A stretch of DNA of 64,000 nucleotides, from contig BTPP01000003.1 in assembly GCA_037102815.1 (NCBI GenBank), forward strand, positions 3,596,001 through 3,660,000. Reading direction: 5' to 3'. Made by a program: the position numbers and the translations under genes. Positions 1 to 11,835 of this stretch are shown here, one piece after another (within the stretch, counting starts at the first letter, position 1; each line of letters begins with the position of its first letter). Origin of the DNA: Neurospora intermedia (taxonomy: Eukaryota > Ascomycota > Sordariomycetes > Sordariales > Sordariaceae). A model generated the notes under the pieces. It saw only the letters and a program-made list of their open reading frames with translations, was not told the origin of the DNA and did not search any database.

Positions 1-1100
1 GTGGGACCGTCCGCCCCGCTGATCCAGGTCATCTCGAGCTCGAACTCCTTGTCCTTGTTGTCGTCGTGGGCAACGTAGATGATGCGCGCCGCCTCCTTGA
101 CGGCCTGCTCCAGCGTCAGACTCGACTCGCCGTCGCTACTGAGGTCCAGCTTCTCAAGCTCCGCCTTGGCCGCTTGTCTGCCCTTGCCCGTCGCGGCGCC
201 GTAGTATCCCCAGTAGAGGCCCGAGGGCTCCACCATGTACAGGAATGGACCGCCGTGCTTCTTGCCCTCCACCTTGCCGCCGGCGCCGACGCTGGGGCCG
301 CTGCCGACCTCGCCTTCCACGGGCGTATCGAGTTCGCTGTCGTAGCCGCCGATGATGGCTGTGATACCGAAAGGTCGCACAGACTGGTAGAGAGTGTAGG
401 CTTGCATATAACCGCCCATGCGGCCGGCTAGGTCTTTTGTCGAGATGGGCGTCTTGTAGTTGTCGCGCCAGCCGCGCGCCTCGTCGCGGGCGCGGTCCAC
501 GAAGTGTCTACCGTCGGGGATCATGCCGGAGTATACCTATCAAAGACGGATTCGCAGTGTGTAGTTAGTAATCGTCGAGCTAGATCAAAAGGTAGTGAAG
601 GTCGGGGTATGGTTCGTTCATGCGATGGCGGGGGAGGGTGGTGAAGCTGGCTCCTGCTGCCCCGCAGACAGTCGAAACTCGTGGATGAAACCTGCCCAAA
701 CAAATAGAAAAAGAAATATATCTACGTATACGTACAATGCCCAAATGCCTGTCGACTGTCGCAATGCGCTTGTTGGCGCCTTGCTTGAGCAGCTTGGATG
801 TGATAACCTTCTCCGCCGCCAACACGATGCCGTCCTTGCAGCGGATGCCGATCGAGGTGCTGCCATTCTCCACTGCCTTCATGGCATATTCGACTTGAAA
901 GTTGCGACCATCGGGGGAGAAAATGGAGTTGGCAAGATCGTAGCCTGTTCCTATGGAAGTCTGTTTGTTGTCGAAGGCGACTCTGTCAGTTTCGTTTCAT
1001 GTTCGAGAACCATGGCTTCTTGCGCCCGGCTGTGGTTTGATCGTTTCGGAGATGGATGCCCGCTAACGAGGGACTGCCGGGGCTTGTCAAGACGTACCAT
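1..1100 (-). CDS. PRE10: 20S proteasome subunit alpha-7 (C-terminus off the left edge)
   Basis: Alpha-ring subunit of the 20S proteasome (yeast Pre10, human PSMA3 type), acting in ubiquitin-dependent proteolysis. Three exons fit: 1100-1098 (only the ATG), 960-736, and 536 down to position 1. Intron 1 has donor GTACGT directly after the start codon; intron 2 also has GTACGT. The joined protein begins [19 protein letters not shown], the proteasome alpha signature ([11 protein letters not shown]), then [15 protein letters not shown] and [13 protein letters not shown], then [14 protein letters not shown] and [14 protein letters not shown]. About 254 residues are present; the acidic C-terminal tail lies outside the window. 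Compared with yeast there is an extra glycine/lysine-rich loop after the IIGGYDSE strand, around residues 160-185. Assignment to alpha-7 rests on remembered family sequence; a different alpha subunit is unlikely. Confidence 0.93.
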
Positions 1101-1977
1101 TATGCCTTAGATGGGAAGGTGTTGATGTGCGATGCCGGTATTTGTTTGGATCTCCGGTTTCAATAGGATGGAGAGGTTCTCGTTGCGCTAGCTCGGGCTG
1201 AAGGTGGGTTGCTCAAGAAATGGGTCGTCGGGATCGCTTTGTTTGAAGAGGTGTGATGGTGGTGTTGCTGGTAGCTGCTGCTGCTAATTGCTTCAGTTCA
1301 AGGTGAGCTCCATCAGGCAGCCTGGGAGCTGCGTAGCACAATTGCCCCGTAGCACCTCCCTCCTGCTCCACTGCCGTGCGGGACAGAAGCTTGGTCGTCC
1401 TGAGGCTGATTTGATGTGGCGTTTGCAATGCGTCAGCCATGGAACAGCCAGCCTTGCACCTTTCCAGCCACAACCATTTCATCACTGGCCCCGCCCACAA
1501 GTACAATCTCCAGGAACACCCGACCCCACAGGCCGTCCCAGGAAAGCGGAAACGCCTCCTTTTTGGATGTAAACAAACCGTTGTATCACCAGCATATAAC
1601 GCTTTTACATTCCCACGTAAACCACGAAGTGGAATACGAAGCCCGCACAAAAACCAGGACGACTGGTACCAGCTAGTAGGGTTGACAGAGCATCACTGCG
1701 CCGGGCTGGGAAGAATTGCACCACTTCTTTAACCAGGATATTTGAATGATACCTGAAGCAATAAGTGGTCTGAATTAATAGAAGTAAAAGACAGTAAACC
1801 CATGGCCTCTACTTTCCTCAAACCAACGCACACAGCGATATATCGTAGTCAGCTGACAAACTGACCTATCTAGCAAAGACATAGTTGTACACTCCCAATC
1901 AAAATAACGCCATACATATGCCAAATGGTCTCCTCCATTCCTCCCGAACATACATAACACATAGCATGACTCCTAGC
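1101..1977. other. intergenic, no gene seen
   Basis: Contains the promoter side of the proteasome gene and the 3' side of the next minus-strand gene. Several overlapping ORFs under 150 codons occur on both strands, with no protein-like composition or splice support. Confidence 0.5.
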
Positions 1978-2784
1978 TCAAAGCATCTCCTGATCATCCC
2001 TGTACGCCATATATAGTCCGTACTGGTTTGCCATGGCAACTTGTTGCCTCCAGTCAACCCCCGCGTTAGCATAAACAGGGTCGGAATGCGCGGGGTTAAA
2101 CGTCGGGCCACCGGTGGCAATGGCGAGGGGGCGGCAGGCATCCTTGGTGCGTTCCACGGATTCAGCAAATGCTCGACGAGCGGAGTCTTCATACTCACGG
2201 CGAGCCATATCCTCATAACCTGAAGCCATGTAGGGCTCCATTTCATGATGTGAGTCCGCCGCGATCCAACGACCGTCGCCTGCCTGAATCGGAGTCAGGG
2301 GAGTCCCATCGAGGCTCATGGTCACTTCTTGTTCAGCCGCCTGCTGCTGTTGCTGTTGCTCCCATCGGTTCTTGGCCAGGATCTCTTCCTGGCTCACGCT
2401 TGTCATACTCCAGTCTAGTGTAGGATTATCGCTACGGCTTGTAGGAGGACAATTGCGCCAAAGGTCAATCAGCCTGTAGCGCTGCGGATCGTCCACTGAC
2501 TTGAAAAGCTGGAGCTGGGCACGGGACAAGCACGCTGTGTTCACATGGTGCTTTGTGAGGACAGCTTCAACCTCGGATAGTGCAGGCGGCTCTGAAGTCC
2601 TTCTGGGTGCAGGCTGTGCTGGTGGGGTGTCCTGGGTACGAACATGGGCTGAGTGGTTGTAGTGTGCCGAGATGTAGACAATCTTCGGTTCTTGATTCAG
2701 GACCTGGACTTGTGCGAGTTGCTGAACAGGCTCTAGGGACAAGTTCCGGGAAAACAGAGCGGAAAGTTCGTCTTGCGAATGCAT
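1978..2784 (-). CDS. hypothetical protein, Q/E-rich, 268 aa
   Basis: Uninterrupted ORF starting at an ATG (2784-2782), reading MHSQDELSALFSRNLSLEPV. I do not recognise the family. The first half is polar and proline-rich; around residues 85-135 a more ordered stretch (SEVEAVLTKHHVNTACLSRA, then FKSVDDPQRYRLIDLWRN) looks helical. A six-glutamine run near residue 145 is followed by charged helix-like sequence (YEDMARREYEDSARRAFAES) and an aromatic C-terminus. There is no signal peptide or membrane segment, so a soluble intracellular protein is most likely. Codon usage and the intact long frame support a real gene. Sequence upstream (2790-3100) has no further in-frame start and is probably 5' UTR. 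Confidence 0.75.
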   Translation of the reverse strand: MHSQDELSALFSRNLSLEPVQQLAQVQVLNQEPKIVYISAHYNHSAHVRTQDTPPAQPAPRRTSEPPALSEVEAVLTKHHVNTACLSRAQLQLFKSVDDPQRYRLIDLWRNCPPTSRSDNPTLDWSMTSVSQEEILAKNRWEQQQQQQAAEQEVTMSLDGTPLTPIQAGDGRWIAADSHHEMEPYMASGYEDMARREYEDSARRAFAESVERTKDACRPLAIATGGPTFNPAHSDPVYANAGVDWRQQVAMANQYGLYMAYRDDQEML

Positions 2785-4975
2785 ATTGATGTGATTCTAG
2801 GAGGAATGTGAATCGTCTCGATTGTTGTTATTCTGTGATGTCATAAAAGATTGTTAGCATGTGAGACAAGAAAAATTTGTAAGTTGTGACCAAAAGGTTG
2901 TGGCAGGAACAGCTTCGTTGTACATTACCTGAGACCCGGGTTGTTCTTTTCTTGTAGCCTTGACAATGCCTGTTGTTGGTTGGTTACACGGCCCTTCCTG
3001 CTGCGCAAGTTGGGCTAAGTAGATGTGGTGATATTGAGCTAGCTGGCTGAGAAGCAAGACAGGAATTGGCAGCAAGGACGAAGAGCTTGTACCACGGCTT
3101 TGAAAACGGATGTATTCTAGTACAACTCGTTTGTATTATGGTGTCAACTATTTAAAGAAAAGTGAACGGTTCTCGGCCGACTCTTGAGATTACGAGTGAC
3201 GGTGACTCGAGGGTGGAGTTTCAAGCGGTGTAGATACGATTTCCTTCCGCGGTATGGGGAGCGAACGAAGATCAAAGTGTTCGTGGTCTGGGATAAGCAA
3301 CCAGGAATGGCAACGTGACTCGTCTAGTGCTTTGCCGCAGTTTCTCGGTCGTCAAACTTGGTGAAGTTTCGAAAGACTGATGCTTCCCGACTGGCTACCG
3401 TGATGTGTGTAGTTTTGAGGTGAAGAGAGATAGGGGAGCAAGATGAGGAAACAAAACTACAGATCATATGAGGGTGGGCGTGGGGAAGTTAAGCCTTCTT
3501 ATTTGGGCAGGCAACCTGAAGATATCCTCGTGATGATGTGAACGAAAGTGCACGCACATGTGCGGGCAAGATCAAGGAGTGTTGGGAATGGAGGGGCAGG
3601 GCAGGCACACCTGGGTTTGGGACGGCGGGGAGGCGGGGGGGATGATTGCAAACTAGCGGTATTTGGGCGGCAGATACACCCCGTCAGGGACGCTAGGCTC
3701 ATGATGCGGCACCATCAAAAAAAGGCCCGGTGTTCGAACAGACAAACATTGACCGTTCAAGAAAGCCGATCATGCTTCGACGAATGCTCGCCATGGTGTA
3801 AACTGTGTGATACCAACACCGGGCCGCAAACAGCCTCGAGGGTCGAGGCCCCCCTAAAAGTGACCAGATGCAGGCCCTGGACGCCGGTGGTTCCATGAAT
3901 ATTGCGCATCAGGCAGCAAAAAACAGTTTCCAGCATTTTTCTGAGACAATTGAGCGCAGACGGGTTTCGAGAATGTGAACTTCGGTGCAGTGTTTGGCGG
4001 TTGGGTTGGGCAGTCACACAGTCAGGCTGTTAGCGTCATCACTGCAATCATGCGTCCATCATGATCTGGATGAACGATATGAAACAGCGGCTATCAATCG
4101 AACCTTTCCGCCCAATCACCAAAGGGGAAGTGACGCATATGATAAATAGGGATGATAGACTACTTCCCTTTAGTCGGGGGTAGAGCAATCATACTCGACA
4201 ACACTCATATTGTCTTTCGTAGGCCGTACGGAGCTTGAAATACATCGTAAAGTTCGTGCCAATAATAAACCGTCATTGACGAAAGGGAACAATCGAATGT
4301 TGGGAAGGGCAAAGTGATAACATGAGAAGGGTCCAGAACGTGTCGCGCTGGAGATCAAGATCCCCGCTGAGGAAATGGCCCACAGGCGGGCGAGGCGGGG
4401 TCAAGGCCGGCCGGGCTCCATCGGGGTAGTAGTAATCGTGGGTTGCAGGGATAGGCTAGACGAGCAGCCACGTGCAAGGCTGTCAAAAGCTTCTAATTGG
4501 GTAGTTATGGTCAGACAAGCCACATTTACCCGCCACGGATGACGTTGGTTGGTCTTGACACTGGGACGAGGACCCCAGGGACCATCTTCACAGTTCATAG
4601 CGGGAGCAGGTCAGTCATCCCTCCCGTTTTCACGTTCAGATCGATTGACCACTGCCCACCGACGAAAAAACAGCCATCGCAAGTGAGGCAGCCAATCGAA
4701 CAGCTGACCCGTCAGTTTCGAGTCAGTGTTTGGAGACTTTGCCCCAGGAAGAGGTTCCCTCACATGGTTCAACGGTGTTAAGTAGTTGGCTACTTGCCTT
4801 ATCCACTTTACTTTCACACCTGCAGTTGATTTGATCTATCTTATCGGGCATTCTCCTCGAAAGTCAACAGTCCGTTTCATTTATCCTATACACTTTCTTT
4901 GACTTTGACTGTGCATCATTCATACTTCTAGACTTACAAGCAGCTATTGGCCCGAGCCACCCAAACTCCATTACA
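2785..4975. other. intergenic, divergent promoter region
   Basis: Lies between a minus-strand gene and a plus-strand gene, so it should hold both promoters. Short ORFs overlap one another without coding character. No RNA gene or repeat was recognised. Confidence 0.5.
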
Positions 4976-6077
4976 ATGCCTTCAACACGCCCTCCAAATT
5001 ACTGTTAGTAAAAGAGACATCAGCTTCCTTGTCCTAGCACTCGCGCGGCAAGGCGGAGAGCTCACATGGCTTCCGACAGATGCGATCCTAGGACTTTCTT
5101 CAACCGCCTCGACAAATCAAATCCGCGATGCCTACAAACGGTATGACAGCAGCTTTCCTGCACACGACTACAGATCACCCAAATGACCACCATCAACTAA
5201 CAAGGCCCTGCCAATGGCGACAGCGCCGCCCTCAAGACGCACCCAGACCGCGTAGCAGCCGATGCGCCCGACCGCGCCGAGCGTACCCGTAAGTTCCAGC
5301 TAGTCAACGACGCCTACTACACCCTCTCCGACCCTATTCGGCGCCGGGAATATGACGAGCAGCGCAAGATCTTCGGCGTCGGTGCCGACTACGTTCCACC
5401 ATCGTCAGCGTCCTCATCCTGGGGCGGTAGTGCAGCCTCAGGAGGAAGCGGTGGAATGCCAGGCGGCTTCGATAATACCTCCGATCCCTTTGCCGAAGCG
5501 GACGCCGGTGCGGGCGGCGGCGCCGGCACCAGCCCCGCCGGCCAAGCGTTCTCCTGGGCGTGGAACTTTTTCACCAAGCAGAACCAGAGCAACAACGACA
5601 ATGGCCGCGCGCAGCAGGACCGTGAGCAAACGCAAAACGAGCAGTTCGCCGATGTCTTCGAGGAGATGCTGCGCGAGGAAGGCATGGCGGAGCCTGACGG
5701 CACCAACCGACCAACGAACAAGTTCTGGAGCTTGCTAGGCGGAATCAGCGGTGCCGCGCTGGGCTTCATCGTCGCGAACGTGCCTGGTCTGCTGGCCGGC
5801 GTGGTTGCCGGGAACAGATTGGGTGCTATTAGAGACGCAAAGGGGAAGAGTGTCTATGCTGTATTTCAGGTAAGTGCCCTGGTTGTGGACTTTTTAAAAC
5901 AAAATGAAGATTCGGAAGAAGACAGCGGTCTCGATTACGAATGACAACCTGTTGATGATCGGACATTAATCGGTTTTACCTCTTTTCTTCTTATTGCAGG
6001 AACTCCCTCAAGACGACAAGGCGAGGCTTCTTACCCAGTTGGCGGCCAAGGTGTTTAGCCATACAGTGGGAATCTGA
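4976..6077 (+). CDS. J-domain (DnaJ-like) protein, 270 aa
   Basis: Hsp40-type cochaperone that would stimulate Hsp70 ATPase through its J domain. Exons: 4976-5003, 5080-5140, 5224-5869, 6000-6077. The joined N-terminus reads MPSTRPPNYYAILGLSSTAS, then helix II (NQIRDAYKRAALKTHPDRV) with the essential HPD at about residue 36, and helix IV (RREYDEQRKIFG). The J domain sits at the extreme N-terminus (residues 8-75). A glycine/alanine-rich linker follows, then a Gln-rich acidic segment and a C-terminal hydrophobic stretch (SGAALGFIVANVPGLLAGVVAG, about 215-236) that may associate with a membrane. It lacks the zinc-finger and C-terminal substrate domains of Ydj1-like proteins, so it is a type III J protein. 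The acceptor of intron 2 (GACAG before CGCCGCC) is chosen because it alone keeps the J-domain frame. Confidence 0.88.
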
Positions 6078-6518
6078 GCAGTATCTTCGATCTAGCTGGG
6101 CGTGCCGGTTGTTGTTTCTCTTTGGGGTAAATATATACACAGGGTTTATGATTGGGAATGGCTAGGTTTGTAGCTTGGAGTTTTGGTTGGGCTTAAGGGT
6201 AAGTTGATGACTTACTACACACATTCGGTATTGGGTTTAAGATCGAGAAAGGAAAACAGATCGTGATACCAGATAATCCAGATGAGGGAATGAGGGCGCT
6301 CTTCAACTATACCTGATTTCTGCGTAAATGGCTCCACTTTGCTAGGCTATCCGAACCTTGACGGGTAGAATTCGCATCCCACCGACCTCCCATGCTATCA
6401 CATTGATGCAAAAAATATCAAGAATGTGTCGACATGCGTACAAAGGACCAATGCCGAAATGCGAAGATGAAGTGATTGGGAAAAAGAAGTTTTGGTGCTT
6501 GAAGCACCTTTCAATCTC

Positions 6519-6590
6519 CGATCCACCCAGGGGTCGAACCTGGAACCTCCTGATTCGTAGTCAGACGCTCTGCCATTGAGCCAGCGGACC
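6519..6590 (-). tRNA. trnR-ACG: tRNA-Arg (anticodon ACG)
   Basis: Reading the minus strand, the gene begins GGTCCGC and ends GTGGATC plus discriminator G, giving a seven-pair acceptor stem with two G-U pairs. The D arm has GGCTCAATGGCAGAGC. The anticodon arm CTGACTACGAATCAG has ACG in the loop. The T arm is CCAGGTTCGACCCCTGG. Length is 72 nt without CCA and without an intron. Internal A and B box elements are intact, so it should be transcribed by RNA polymerase III. It sits between two convergent J-protein genes. Confidence 0.95.
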
Positions 6591-6848
6591 ATCAGATGTT
6601 GAAAATTGAACAAGCTGTGATGACTATAAACCCAATGAACAGTAACTGCATGCAAATGAACAAATTGCTGCAAACTAAGGCCATCAACTTGTCATTGAAG
6701 ACAGCTTGTCAACTATATATGCCATCCCTAATACGATAGTCATCTTCATAACCAAAATCACGAGTCCAACCACAACCTTCTTTTATTCTTTCCATCAGAG
6801 ATCAACCACCCATCTTCTTTGACGCCCAGGACGTCGTAACCATGGTGT

Positions 6849-8465
6849 TCACCTCTTCTTATTCTTACGCTTTCCAGCCTTGTTACCGCCCTGCTGCTTC
6901 TGGCTACCCGTAGACTTGCCCTGTCCCAGCTCGTCTATGCTCTTCTCCAGCAGCTCAAAGTCATCGGCAGAATCGGTCGTGCTCGGAGTGGCCTTACCAG
7001 GCTCCGAGTCGTCATCATGGTCGGAGCCGCCGGCGACCTCCTCGTACTCTCCTTCGGCAAAGTCTTCTCCGTCGGCGTTGCCGCGCTTCTTGGAGAACAG
7101 ACGGCCGATGGTGAGGTTGTAGACGAAGAGGGGGAGACGGACGATGGCGGTGTCGGAGACAGTTGGGCGGTGGAGTTCGTTGGGCTGTTTTGCGGGTGGT
7201 TAGGTTACTTGTAACTGGTTGCCTTTATGGAAGAAATAATGGAAAACTTACGTCAAGCAAATACTCGGCCATGTTACCCTCCTCGTCCTCTTGCTCAAGG
7301 TAGACATCACCCAGCGAATCCACGACAAGCACTTTGCCGTTCTCAGCAACGACCCTCTTCTTGGCGCCCGTCGGTCCGCTACCCTGGGCAGCAGGCTGGG
7401 GTGTGGCCGACCCCGAGGCGGAAGCGGAAGCAGAAACGGCGGCGGCTTGCTGGCCGCGGCGACCACGGCGGCTGGCGGTCTTCTGGCTGCTGTCCTTGTC
7501 CTTCTCCTTCTTGGCGTCGCGCTCCTGCATCCTGCGCATCTTACGGTTCATGGGGATGAGGTTTCCGTCTTCATCTTCCATCATTTGCGGTGGGGGTGGC
7601 GGGGGAGGAGGAGCGGCAACCGGGGCAGGGGCGGCGTCGACGCCTGGGATGTTAAGGTTCTCCCCCCAAGCGGCATGGCGGGCAAATTTGATGTAACGCT
7701 CGACGAACTCGCGCTGGCGCTTCCAGCTCATGTACAGGGCCAGGTAGTGGGCTGCGCCGCCGGCGAAGAGGAAGACGCCCGTGATGGCGGTGCCCAGGCC
7801 GGGGCGGTAACGGTTGTAGTAGTACTCAGTGCCCTTCCACGTGGGGAAGCCGTTGCTGAGAAAATGGTCGTAGCGGTCGCGCATAGGGCCACGGAGGATG
7901 TTTGTGACGATGGACAGGCGGGCCTGGCGCTCCGAGGCGCGCTTGACGGCCGCCTTGATCTCGGCGGTCGTGGGAGGCTTGATTACCTGCGGAATCGGCT
8001 TGCCGCCGGTCTGCTGCTGCTGCTTGGCTTTCTCTTTCTGCGCCTTGACCCGTTCAGCTTGGAGCTGCTGCTTGACCTTGTCCGGGTGCAGCTGGCGGGA
8101 CTTCTTCTTGTAGGCCTTGTTGATGTCATCGAGACTGGCGGACTTGCTGACACCGAGGAACTCGTAGAAGGTGACGTCGGGGCCCTCATGGGCAATAAGC
8201 TCGTCGCGGACTCGGAAGATTTCGCGGTCTGTGTCGTACAAGACTATGTTAGAATGGGGAGGTCTCGTCTCTACATCTTCATGTATGGCCCTCTGCCATC
8301 ATCGCCTATCCCAGCTTGTGTCGTGCAGGGATCGCCAGCACATTTGCTAGCCCAGGGAAGCTATGAGACTGTTGAAAGAGGGGGTGACTTGCCTTCCTTG
8401 GACCACGCTGCCGTGAGCGGCGTCAATAAGGCCAAAAGGCCGAGGGATAGCGCGGAGAATCTCAT
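6849..8465 (-). CDS. erj5: ER-membrane J-domain protein, Erj5 type, 461 aa
   Basis: ER cochaperone for BiP/Kar2 that helps folding capacity. Exons: 8465-8393, 8228-7252, 7184-6849. The protein starts MRFSALSLGLLALLTPLTAA, a clear signal peptide. A luminal J domain follows from about residue 40 (VTFYEFLGVSKSASLDDIN, then RQLHPDKVK with HPD). A charged Q/K-rich insertion separates helix III from the DRYDHFL part. A transmembrane helix (GTAITGVFLFAGGAAHYLAL) lies near residue 190. The cytosolic tail has a proline run, an MRRMQERDAKKEKDKD basic stretch and a lysine-rich end. Intron 1 uses a GC donor (GCAAGT): phase forces the junction WSKE-D-REIF and no GT donor nearby keeps frame. Intron 2 has a normal GTAAGT. 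Confidence 0.9.
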
Positions 8466-9816
8466 GATTGCATTATTTTCTGGCCTTGAACAGTGAGTGG
8501 CGCTCCTGTCGTGCTCAGGTAAAAGGAGGATGTAAAAATGCCAGCAGCTTGTTCCGAAACTTTCAGGGGACACCTTTTCCACGATTGGGTCAATGTAACC
8601 ACTGGGTCGCATTGGCTTGGCGGGGTTGTAAGCAGAAGGCCAGCTGGCATCCAGCAGCTGCTTTGTCCGCCGTGTAAACTACAAGGACAAAGATGTGAAG
8701 GGTTAGGGTTTGAAGTGGTTAGCGAAAACGAAGCAAGTGTTTGAACCATGACTTCACTCCCTTGACACTCGGCTGTGAAAGCTTCTCTTTAAAATCTTTT
8801 TCTCTCTTTTGAGTGCTAATGATTTGGCGACCTTCTTCTCAGGCTTTATGTACCAGAATGGTCTCTGTCTGGGTTATCCTTTGTGTTCAAAAGTCATAAC
8901 CAGTCGCAGAGATGCCCGTCAACCCTTGTCCTCAGTCAGCCCACGAGGTCCCGGGACGGCAAGAATCGGGTTTTCGACCATACCTCCAAAAGTCCTGAAC
9001 AAAGTATGTCTGAGTGGAGACTTACCTGGTGAAGCAGCGTCTTTTGTTTGGTGCCCAAGATAGCCCAAGGTAAACAGCATGGTGAGCTTTTGGGAAAATG
9101 ACCTCTTGAGCTCCTAGAGATTTCCCAAAAACGTGTATCCACAGATACAGTAAGGGCCGTGGTATCACTACATACTGTCTTCGATTGGGTTTCCAGCCCG
9201 GATATGCCGAGTAGACTTGAAACTCCCATGCTTTGATCATCAACCAAGCTGGCAGCATGAGATGAGATCGATATTCTAGGCATGTATCACACATCCGTAT
9301 TCACTGGCGACCAAGCCTCTCCTGATAGGAATTATTGGAGACTTGCCTCCAGTTTTCAAATGAGACATGGCCTGATCTCTGACCTCCAAGTAGTCGTAAC
9401 CCAGAAGACCGAAAAAGTTTCAGGGACAGAAAGACATATAATTTTCCTGGTCCCAGTCAGGACTCAGGCGCCTTATGTGATACTGAGCTCAATCGCTGAT
9501 ACTGCGCGATCAAAACACGTTTTATGCATGCTATCTTGGTAATGCTGTTGTAACTTTGACTTGGAGAGTTATTTGGGATATTCCCCAGCGGGCTCGACGT
9601 ATGATTTTTTGTTTTTGTTTTAATAGAGCAATATTTTCGCTTCCATGACGCTGTATCGTCTTTCAACAGATCGAACTGTTCCCCGCTAAACCATCGTACT
9701 CGAGAAGATCTACTTACTCCTCACCATTGTAGATGTCTATACTGCACATGACGATATCAACACCTCACCATCGCCTAAACAGCTTCTTCCTTCTGCCAAC
9801 CTACCCTTCCCTGACT
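8466..9816. other. intergenic, no gene seen
   Basis: Promoter side of the Erj5 gene and 3' side of the RNA ligase gene. Short ORFs on both strands lack coding character and splice support. Confidence 0.5.
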
Positions 9817-11135
9817 CTACTTCCCAGTCATCTTCAACCAGCGGTTCGAAATTACCTTGAAACCTTTCTTCCAGTCATCATTAGCCCTAAAGATTAAGCC
9901 CTCCTTAACCCCACCATATTTCCCTGGACCAAGCTTATCAGCATACGCCAAGATTTCCTCCACGCTCTTCCCATACTTGGTAACAGGACCATACCCGAGC
10001 ACAGGCACATGAGCAATGTCGAGCGTCTTGCAAAGCAGCTTGACGCTCTTGGTCGCGAGGTAATCACGGGCATCCATGTCCCAGATGCCGAAGACCACGA
10101 ATTCGTGTTTCCCTTCAGGATACTGCATCGTGTTTCCCTGGATGTGAGAACCGACCAGCTCGCCTTGGATGGCAATGTTACGGTAGGGAATGTTGTGGAT
10201 TTTGTCGAGAATGCCGCTCGCTTTGGCGGTTTCCCAGTAGATGTTCTTGCCGTCGTCGAAAAACTCGTGCTTGCGGTTGCAGACGCCAACCCGACCGCGA
10301 GGAGTTTGCATGGTGAGAGGGATGGGGATACTGCCGGTGGTGGGTTTTAGGGCAGGAAAATAGGTGAGGAGATCTGGCGATTGGTTGGAGACCTTGTAGA
10401 CGTGCATGGTGACGCCGTCGAGTTTCTCCGTGACTTGATAGATCCTGTTTTTGGCTGCATGTGTGTTGAAGACGTTGTTGCCGATGTCTTGAATCCGGTA
10501 ATTGCCTGGCCTCTGGATGAGCGGCGACAACTCGCCGATGATGCCCGTGACCGGCCGCACGTGAGTCGGGTATTCCCACTTCTTGATGCCTAGGCTGTCT
10601 GCGAAGGAGAAGGACAGAAGCTCTCTCGTGGCTTCGTCCTTGCCGATTTTTTGGATGCGATTTTGGTGATGCAATACAATCTCAGGAAAATCCGCAAGGG
10701 GAAAGATCATACCCTGCGAGAAGGTGCCGGACACTTCGCGTGACCTGACGCGGAGCCCTATCTCTCCATTGAAAACATCGTTCATGCTGGACCAGAGCTC
10801 CCAATACCGATCAACGCGGGGAATGAACGAATCGATTTCCATGAAGACAACCAGATCGCCAATCTGGATGATGCATTAACCCACACCATTCGTTCACCAC
10901 TTATCTGGTTATCAAGCTATCATTTTGCATAAAGAAGCTTGCGAATACTACTCACCTTGAAGCGTTTCATCTGGGAGGTGAAGCCAACCACGGTCCAATT
11001 GTCAACCGTGACAGCAGTGCAGTGTCCCTCAATCTTCTTCTTCGCCACAACTCTGCGCACACCCACGAGCTTGCGCTTGTAAGGTTGGATTGGTTGCACC
11101 GCGTTGGATGAGATGGCTGGGGTAGTGTTCTCCAT
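9817..11135 (-). CDS. RNA ligase of the Rnl5 (DraRnl/NgrRnl) type, 408 aa
   Basis: ATP-dependent nucleotidyltransferase likely to seal 3'-OH/5'-phosphate RNA ends or nicks. Exons: 11135-10956 and 10863-9817. The N-terminal part (VVAKKKIEGH, WTVVGF, IGDLVVFMEIDSFIP, residues 25-76) resembles the OB-fold domain found before the catalytic domain in Deinococcus RNA ligase. The catalytic domain has motif I EKLDGV with lysine near residue 207, motif III QGELVG (Glu about 295), IIIa EFVVFGIWDM, motif IV KEGLIFR (Glu about 381) and motif V KGFKVIS (Lys about 396). All motifs look intact. An in-frame ATG at 11201 would add 22 residues (MSDFSSSTFLLRGITPRTL), possibly a targeting extension; I chose 11135 as the conservative start. 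The protein ends soon after motif V, with no C-terminal OB domain as in DNA ligases. Confidence 0.83.
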
Positions 11136-11201
11136 AATGTCGAGTAGTGTTCGCGGTGTAATACCTCTTAAGAGAAACGTGGAGGATGAGAAATCTGACA
11201 A

Positions 11202-11835
11202 AAAGTGTGAAGCAGGAGAAGGGAGGAAATTCTTCTATGACCGAGCCCTCGGTTTTGTGAGTTCTGTTCTGTAAAAACCCCGGGAAACATTTGGGTCAAG
11301 TACCTGCGTTAAGAGTGCCCAGTGGCTGGTCCGGTCGCAGGTTCCCCAAGTTTGGGAAGATTGTGGATTGATCCTTCATCAACGGATGCCCAAGTTTAAA
11401 ACTAAGATAATGAACCTAACTGGGACGAAACAAACACTCGCGCTAATGGCAGCATTTGTGGGTGAGCTACATTCCAAACTAAGCCAGTGTAGCAGCGCCT
11501 CTGCTTGTTTTTCCATGGGTAGATGTAGCTACCTCTCGAATTTTCTCGACCGTGCCATGCCACTGCACTGGCTCGCCGCTGTGTTCAAGTTTTGGCCCAG
11601 TCACTGGATTTATGACGATTTGACACTTGGTGGTAACTTCCATTATTCTATCTCTACTCGGGACGATTCTATCCATGTAACTCGATCAATAGCCTGTCAA
11701 AATTGCCGCTACAATAAACTCCGCGAAGGGATCTCCCATATACAATCCCTATACCGTGCTCTTCATTCGAGAGTTGCCCACATTTCCAAGCAAATCGGCT
11801 CGGCTCAACCCCACAAGGTCTCTGGCATTGCCCAG
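11202..11835. other. intergenic, no independent gene
   Basis: A plus-strand ORF of 183 codons spans 11368-11919 but runs antisense into the last exon of the downstream minus-strand gene and has no protein-like features. Treated as promoter of the RNA ligase gene plus 3' UTR of the next gene. Confidence 0.5.

Noticed and set aside
7291-8496. 401-codon plus-strand ORF
   Set aside because: Antisense shadow of the Erj5 gene; low-complexity Leu/Gly/Val composition.
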